Below, piece after piece: positions 59,593 to 64,000 of a stretch of 64,000 nt of DNA (position 1 is its first letter; every line of letters starts with the position of its first letter). Under the pieces are notes generated by a model. The model did not search any database. It was not told where the DNA came from and saw only the letters and a program-made list of their open reading frames with translations. A program made the position numbers and the translations under genes. Source of the DNA: Mesorhizobium sp. INR15 (GTDB lineage: Bacteria > Pseudomonadota > Alphaproteobacteria > Rhizobiales > Rhizobiaceae); assembly GCF_015500075.1 (NCBI RefSeq), contig NZ_CP045496.1:2242001-2306000 (forward strand), given 5' to 3'.

Positions 59593-60486
59593 ATGCGTGT
59601 TTTCGTTACCGGGGCGACCGGGTTTGTCGGGTCCGCTGTTGTTCAGGACCTGGTTGCGGCGGGTCATCAGGTGCTTGGCCTTGCTCGTTCGGATACGGGT
59701 GCAAACTTGCTCGTGGCTGCTGGCGCCGAGGCTCATCGCGGCGATCTCGAAGACCTGGATAGCCTGCGCAGCGGCGCAGCGCAGGTGGATGGCGTGATCC
59801 ACACCGGTTTCAATCACGACTTTTCGAGGTTCGCGGCCAGTTGCGAATTGGACCGGAGCGTTATCGAGACGATCGGCGCGGCGCTGGAGGGCTCCGAGCG
59901 GCCACTGCTTGTCACGTCTGGCCTGGCCCTGGTCAGGGATGGCGGCGTGGCGACGGAGGCTAACGACCCTATTCCCGCTTCTGCCGCCATACCGCGCGCC
60001 TCGGAAGCCGCCGCTGAGGCGCTGGCGGCGCGTGGCGTGCGTGCGTCGGTGGTGCGTCTTTCGCCCTCCGTCCATGGCGATGGCGATCATGGCTTCGTTC
60101 CAATGCTGATCGCAGCGGCGCGCCAGAAGGGCGTTTCGGCCTATATTGGCGATGGTGCGAACCGCTGGCCTGCCGTTCACAGGCTCGATGCCGCGACATT
60201 GTTCCGGCTCGCCCTGGAGAAAGGGACCGGCGGCGTGCGTTACCATGGTGTCGCCGAAGAAGGGGTGCCGACGCGTGAGATCGCCGAAGTTATCGGCCGT
60301 CGCTTGAACTTGCCGGTTGTCAGCAAGACGGCCGACGAGGCCGCCGGTCATTTCGGCTTCGTTGGACATTTCTTCGGCAGGGATTGGCCGACCTCGAGTG
60401 AGAAGACAAGGGATGTGCTGGGCTGGCGGCCAAAGCAGGCCGGGTTGATCGCCGACCTTGACCATCCCCGCTATTTCGGCGGCTGA
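59593..60486 (+). CDS. NAD(P)-dependent epimerase / extended SDR
   Basis: A 297-residue Rossmann-fold enzyme. The cofactor motif GATGFVG is at residues 7-13 of MRVFVTGATGFVGSAVV. A YxxxK catalytic pair is not clear in the expected position: the Ser-containing LLVTSGLALV strand is present, but the following stretch reads PRASEAAAEALAARG, so it belongs to the atypical group annotated as SDR oxidoreductases. It is probably controlled by the divergent AraC gene. Its 3' end overlaps the convergent LysR gene by 16 bases. Confidence 0.84.
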   Translation: MRVFVTGATGFVGSAVVQDLVAAGHQVLGLARSDTGANLLVAAGAEAHRGDLEDLDSLRSGAAQVDGVIHTGFNHDFSRFAASCELDRSVIETIGAALEGSERPLLVTSGLALVRDGGVATEANDPIPASAAIPRASEAAAEALAARGVRASVVRLSPSVHGDGDHGFVPMLIAAARQKGVSAYIGDGANRWPAVHRLDAATLFRLALEKGTGGVRYHGVAEEGVPTREIAEVIGRRLNLPVVSKTADEAAGHFGFVGHFFGRDWPTSSEKTRDVLGWRPKQAGLIADLDHPRYFGG

Positions 60487-61391
60487 GCAAGCCAGGCCGC
60501 CGACGTATCGACATGCGTCAGCAGCCAGTCGCGAAAGCTGGCAACCGGTGGATGACTGCGTTTGTCGTGCGGCACGACGAGGTAATAGGCGCTGCGGCTT
60601 TGCATCGGCCGGCCGGGCGCCGGCACCAGTTGGCCGCGCTGCAACTCGCCCGATATGAGGATCTGCGGCAGCAGCGCGACACCCAGGCCGGCCATGCAGG
60701 CCTGGGCAGCGGTGCCAAACTGCTCGAACTGCATGCCCGGCCCGGTCGGCGCGCTCAATCCCTGATGCTCGAACCACTCGGTCCAGGCCCCGGGACGTGT
60801 CGCCATATGCAACAGCGGCAAGCGGCCAATATCGGCTGGCGCCACTATATGGCGGCCAGCCAGAAACTCGGGCGACACCACCGGTGCCACCACCTCGCGC
60901 ACGAGCAACGTGGAATCGGCATCCGGCCAGTCAGGCAAGCCATAGTGGATGGCTGCATCCAGCCGTTCCCTGGTAAAGTCGAAGCGGCCGACGCGGGTGA
61001 CGAAGTTGATGGTGATATCGGGATTGCTTTCGACGAAATCCGGGATCAGCGGCATCAGCCAGCGCGTGCCGAAGGTTGGCAAAATGGCCAGGTTCAAGAT
61101 GCCGCTATGCCGATTGCTCATCAATCCAAGCGCTGCGTCGCGCAACTGGCCAAGCGCTGAACGCACAGCATCGGCATAGATTTCGCCCGCACCCGACAGC
61201 CTGACATTGCGGCTGTCGCGCTCGAACAAGCGGCGGCCGAACTGGTCCTCCAAAAGCCTGATCTGCCGGCTGACGGCCCCTTGAGTCAGGTCGAGTTCCT
61301 GCGCGGCGGCGGTGAAACTGCCAAGACGCGCCACCGCCTCGAAGGCGGCAAGGGCGCTGATGTTGGGCAAAAGACGGCGCTGGACATTCAT
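60471..61391 (-). CDS. LysR-family regulator, GcvA-like
   Basis: 306 residues. The N-terminal winged helix-turn-helix (NISALAAFEAVARLGSFTAAAQELDLTQGAVSRQIRLLEDQFGRRLF) is of the GcvA type; the rest is a periplasmic-binding-protein-like effector domain. It diverges from the glutaryl-CoA dehydrogenase gene, a frequent arrangement in proteobacteria in which the regulator (often called GcdR) senses glutarate-pathway intermediates. Target and effector are inferred from position. Confidence 0.87.
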   Translation of the reverse strand: MNVQRRLLPNISALAAFEAVARLGSFTAAAQELDLTQGAVSRQIRLLEDQFGRRLFERDSRNVRLSGAGEIYADAVRSALGQLRDAALGLMSNRHSGILNLAILPTFGTRWLMPLIPDFVESNPDITINFVTRVGRFDFTRERLDAAIHYGLPDWPDADSTLLVREVVAPVVSPEFLAGRHIVAPADIGRLPLLHMATRPGAWTEWFEHQGLSAPTGPGMQFEQFGTAAQACMAGLGVALLPQILISGELQRGQLVPAPGRPMQSRSAYYLVVPHDKRSHPPVASFRDWLLTHVDTSAAWLAQPPK

Positions 61392-61539
61392 GATCCATTA
61401 CTAACGCTCATTGATCGGCGAAGCAATTTCGTTTGATTTTTTTAGGCCGGGGGATGATAAGCCGGGCACTTCAAGATTATTGTGCCTGTTGCCCAGATCT
61501 GAACGGTCTGGATGACAGGCATCAGGTTGGGAGAGAGCC

Positions 61540-62736
61540 ATGGCCGCCGACAAGAATGCATTTGTCTGGGAAGACCCGTTCCTGATCGAGGACCAGCTTT
61601 CCGAAGACGAGCGCATGGTGCGCGATGGCGCTGCGGCCTTTGCCGCCGACAAGCTGGCGCCACGCATCGAGGAGGCCTACCTCAACGAGACTTTCGACAC
61701 GGCGATCTTCCAGGAAATGGGCGAAGCCGGTCTACTCGGCCTCAACATTCCCGAGGAATACGGCGGGCTCGGCGCCAACTACGTCACCTACGGCCTGGTG
61801 GCGCGCGAAGTGGAGCGCGTCGATTCCGGCTATCGCTCGATGATGTCAGTGCAGTCGTCGCTAGTGATGTATCCGATCTACGCCTATGGCTCGGAAGAGC
61901 AGCGGCAGAAATTCCTGCCCAAGCTGGCCAGCGGCGAATGGATCGGCTGTTTCGGCTTGACCGAGCCGGATGCGGGTTCCGACCCGGGCGGCATGAAGAC
62001 ACGCGCCGAGAAGACGGCGAACGGTTACCGGATCTCCGGCTCGAAAATGTGGATTTCCAACGCGCCTGTCGCCGATGTGTTCGTCGTCTGGGCGAAGCTG
62101 AAGGGCGAGAACGGCAAGGACGAGATCCGTGGCTTCGTGCTCGAAAAGGGCATGAAGGGGCTTTCGGCGCCGAAGATCGGCGGCAAGCTGTCGTTGCGGG
62201 CCTCAATCACCGGTGAAGTGGTGATGGAAGGCGTCGAGGTTGGCGAGGACGCGCTGCTGCCCAACGCCAAGGGCCTTGGCGGCCCGTTTGGCTGCCTCAA
62301 CCGCGCCCGCTTCGGCATTTCCTGGGGCTCGATGGGTGCTGCGGAAGATTGCTGGCACCGCGCCCGCCAGTATGGGCTCGACCGCAAGCAGTTCGGCAAG
62401 CCGCTGGCCGGCACGCAGCTTTACCAGAAAAAGCTCGCCGACATGCAGACCGAGATCGCCCTTGCGCTGCAGGCTTCCCTGCGCGTCGGGCGGCTGCTGG
62501 ATGAAGGCAAGATGGCGCCGGAGATGATCTCGATCGTCAAGCGCAACAATTGCGGCAAGGCGCTCGACATCGCCCGCCAGGCCCGCGACATGCATGGCGG
62601 CAACGGCATCCAGATCGGCTATCACGTCATGCGCCACGCGCAGAACCTGGAAACGGTTAACACCTATGAGGGCACGCATGACGTGCACGCGCTGATCCTT
62701 GGACGGGCGCAGACCGGTTTGCAGGCGTTCTTCTGA
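61540..62736 (+). CDS. gcdH: Glutaryl-CoA dehydrogenase
   Basis: 398 residues of the acyl-CoA dehydrogenase family. The N-terminus (FVWEDPFLIEDQLSEDERMVRD) and the FAD-binding FGLTEPDAGSDPGGMKT segment match glutaryl-CoA dehydrogenase, which oxidises and decarboxylates glutaryl-CoA to crotonyl-CoA in lysine and tryptophan breakdown. The catalytic glutamate is in NTYEGTHDVHALILGR near the C-terminus. GGGAGAG lies 6 bases before the ATG. It is a cytosolic homotetramer by family. Confidence 0.93.
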   Translation: MAADKNAFVWEDPFLIEDQLSEDERMVRDGAAAFAADKLAPRIEEAYLNETFDTAIFQEMGEAGLLGLNIPEEYGGLGANYVTYGLVAREVERVDSGYRSMMSVQSSLVMYPIYAYGSEEQRQKFLPKLASGEWIGCFGLTEPDAGSDPGGMKTRAEKTANGYRISGSKMWISNAPVADVFVVWAKLKGENGKDEIRGFVLEKGMKGLSAPKIGGKLSLRASITGEVVMEGVEVGEDALLPNAKGLGGPFGCLNRARFGISWGSMGAAEDCWHRARQYGLDRKQFGKPLAGTQLYQKKLADMQTEIALALQASLRVGRLLDEGKMAPEMISIVKRNNCGKALDIARQARDMHGGNGIQIGYHVMRHAQNLETVNTYEGTHDVHALILGRAQTGLQAFF

Positions 62737-62819
62737 GCCGGGCAGCGCCATAAAGGCAATTCGCACCTGAATGGGTTGCTGATCGCGTTACTAAAAGTCC
62801 GCGCGATGAGGACCGCCTT

Positions 62820-62839
62820 CCCCCACTCCGGAGTGGGGG
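62820..62839. repeat. Perfect 20-base palindrome, probably a dispersed intergenic element
   Basis: CCCCCACTCCGGAGTGGGGG is its own reverse complement. It is flanked by GAGGACCGCCTT on the left and TCGACCTGCTCGGGGAGGCG on the right, in the 227-base gap between gcdH and the transglutaminase gene. Such GC-rich palindromes recur in rhizobial intergenic DNA. It could also terminate gcdH transcription, although no T-run follows. Confidence 0.5.
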
Positions 62840-62963
62840 TCGACCTGCTCGGGGAGGCGAAACAAGGCGTTCGATTGGGTGCACCGCAACATCCGCTTGG
62901 AGATCGGCTATAATCTGTGTCAGGGTCTGGTGTTCGTTCTGAAACGCTGAATTCCGGGGCTCC

Positions 62964-64000
62964 ATGGCAATTCTGGCAGCTGTCTATCACCTGACCCACT
63001 ACAAATATGACCGGCCGGTGGTGCTTGGTCCCCAGGTCATCAGGCTGCAGCCGGCGCCGCATTCCCGCACCAAGGTCTTGAGCCACTCGCTCAAGGTCGA
63101 GCCGGCGAACCATTTCGTCAATCTCCAGCAGGACCCCTACGGCAATTTCCTCGCCCGCTTCGTCTTTCCCGAGCCGGTGACGGAATTGAAGATCGAAGTC
63201 GATCTCGTCGCCGACATGACGGTCTACAATCCGTTCGATTTCTTTGTCGAACCGTCGGCCGAGGCGTTTCCGTTCGAGTATCCGGAGGAAATACGCGACG
63301 ACCTGACCATCTACCGGACGCCGGAACCGGCCGGTCCGCTGCTCTCGGCGCTTCTCAAGACCATCGACCGCAAGGCACCCAACACCGTCAATTTCCTCGT
63401 CGACCTCAATGCCCGGCTGCAGCGTGAGATCGCCTATATCGTGCGCATGGAAACCGGGGTGTTCTCGCCGGAGGAGACGCTGGCCGCCGGCAAGGGATCG
63501 TGCCGTGACACGAGCTGGTTGCTGGTGCAGATCCTGCGCAATCTCGGCATAGCCGCGCGCTTCGTCTCCGGCTACCTGATCCAGTTGAAGCCCGATCTTG
63601 TCGCGCTCGATGGCCCAGCCGGAACCGCCGTCGATTTCACCGACCTGCATGCCTGGTGCGAGGTCTATCTGCCGGGCGCCGGCTGGATCGGCTTCGACCC
63701 GACCTCCGGCCTGCTCACCGGCGAGAGCCATGTGCCGCTGGCGGCGACGCCGCATTTCAGAAACGCGGCGCCGATTTCGGGCATGGCGAGCTTCGCCAAT
63801 GTCGAATTCGGCTTCGATATGCGGGTCGACCGCATCGCCGAACATCCGCGCATCACCAAGCCATTCTCGGACGAAAGCTGGCAGGCGCTCGATGCGCTCG
63901 GCAACAAGGTCGATGCCGTGCTGAAGGACGAAGACGTGCGGCTGACCATGGGCGGCGAGCCGACCTTCGTGTCGATCGACGATTTCGAGTCGGCGGAATG
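62964..64000 (+). CDS. Transglutaminase-like / DUF2126 protein (5' part)
   Basis: At least 345 residues; the frame continues past the end of the window. The N-terminal bacterial transglutaminase region is visible (MAILAAVYHLTHYKYDRPV), and the catalytic triad is present: C180 in GKGSCRDTSW, H229 in DLHAWCEVY and D245 in GFDPTSG. The last bases read into RLTMGGEPTFVS, the start of the DUF2126 domain, so the full protein is probably around 1100 residues. Bacterial members are cysteine peptidase or amidase-like; the substrate is unknown. Confidence 0.87.
   Translation, partial: MAILAAVYHLTHYKYDRPVVLGPQVIRLQPAPHSRTKVLSHSLKVEPANHFVNLQQDPYGNFLARFVFPEPVTELKIEVDLVADMTVYNPFDFFVEPSAEAFPFEYPEEIRDDLTIYRTPEPAGPLLSALLKTIDRKAPNTVNFLVDLNARLQREIAYIVRMETGVFSPEETLAAGKGSCRDTSWLLVQILRNLGIAARFVSGYLIQLKPDLVALDGPAGTAVDFTDLHAWCEVYLPGAGWIGFDPTSGLLTGESHVPLAATPHFRNAAPISGMASFANVEFGFDMRVDRIAEHPRITKPFSDESWQALDALGNKVDAVLKDEDVRLTMGGEPTFVSIDDFESAE

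Noticed and set aside
62664..63845. A 393-residue minus-strand open frame opposite the transglutaminase gene
   Set aside because: The plus-strand frame shows the full Cys-His-Asp triad and a DUF2126 start; the minus frame overlaps gcdH as well and shows no motif.
1..64000. CRISPR array, tRNA, rRNA, transposase, integrase or prophage genes
   Set aside because: No regularly spaced direct repeats, cloverleaf sequences, rRNA segments or mobile-element proteins could be recognised on either strand.

Overview
The window is GC-rich DNA from an alphaproteobacterium of the Hyphomicrobiales (Rhizobiales), most probably Mesorhizobium or a close relative. This rests on the flagellar set: visN/visR, ftcR (rem), motC, motE, a motD-type fliK, flaF/flbT and a DUF1217 protein occur together in rhizobia and Brucella. 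The genus is inferred from gene content and order, not from a database search.

Layout. 1-4.6 kb: a spermidine/putrescine-type ABC transporter (tail of a binding protein, two permeases, ATPase) with a FAD amine-oxidase-like protein and a cupin. 4.7-8.3 kb: an MFS exporter with a C-terminal ferredoxin-like domain, and a class II glutamine-dependent asparagine synthetase, both on the minus strand. 8.4-41.2 kb: one continuous flagellar block. Its minus-strand units are ftcR-flgE-flgK-flgL-flaF-flbT-flgD-fliQ; fliF-fliH-like-motB-motC-fliK-lytic transglycosylase; two flagellin genes, each with its own terminator; and a roughly 10-kb unit DUF1217-flgF-fliI-ORF-flgB-flgC-fliE-flgG-flgA-flgI-motE-flgH-fliL-fliP. 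The plus-strand unit is motA-fliM-fliN-fliG-flhB-ORF. The master regulator pair visN-visR closes the block. flhA and fliR are not in the window, nor are recognisable fliO, fliJ, flgJ, fliD or fliS.

41.7-45.9 kb: a two-domain M16 metallopeptidase and a TMEM43-family membrane protein. 45.9-56.1 kb: a second polyamine-flavoured neighbourhood, with an acetylpolyamine-amidohydrolase/HDAC-like deacetylase and its TetR regulator diverging from a YtcJ-type amidohydrolase, a complete PotABCD-like transporter ending at a strong terminator, and two tandem class C beta-lactamase-fold hydrolases. 56.2-64 kb: tex, an AraC regulator diverging from an NAD-dependent epimerase/reductase, a LysR regulator diverging from glutaryl-CoA dehydrogenase, and the start of a transglutaminase-DUF2126 protein that runs off the window.

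How it works together. VisN/VisR probably activate ftcR, whose product would activate hook, filament and motor genes; flaF/flbT tune flagellin output after transcription. Most less-described material lies in or beside the flagellar block: a shared CCAT-N12-ATGG inverted repeat at similar distances upstream of both flagellin genes, a repeat-built DUF1217 protein leading the rod operon, a membrane protein in the position fliJ usually occupies, and a small unknown protein coupled to flhB. No CRISPR array, rRNA, tRNA, transposase or prophage gene was seen.
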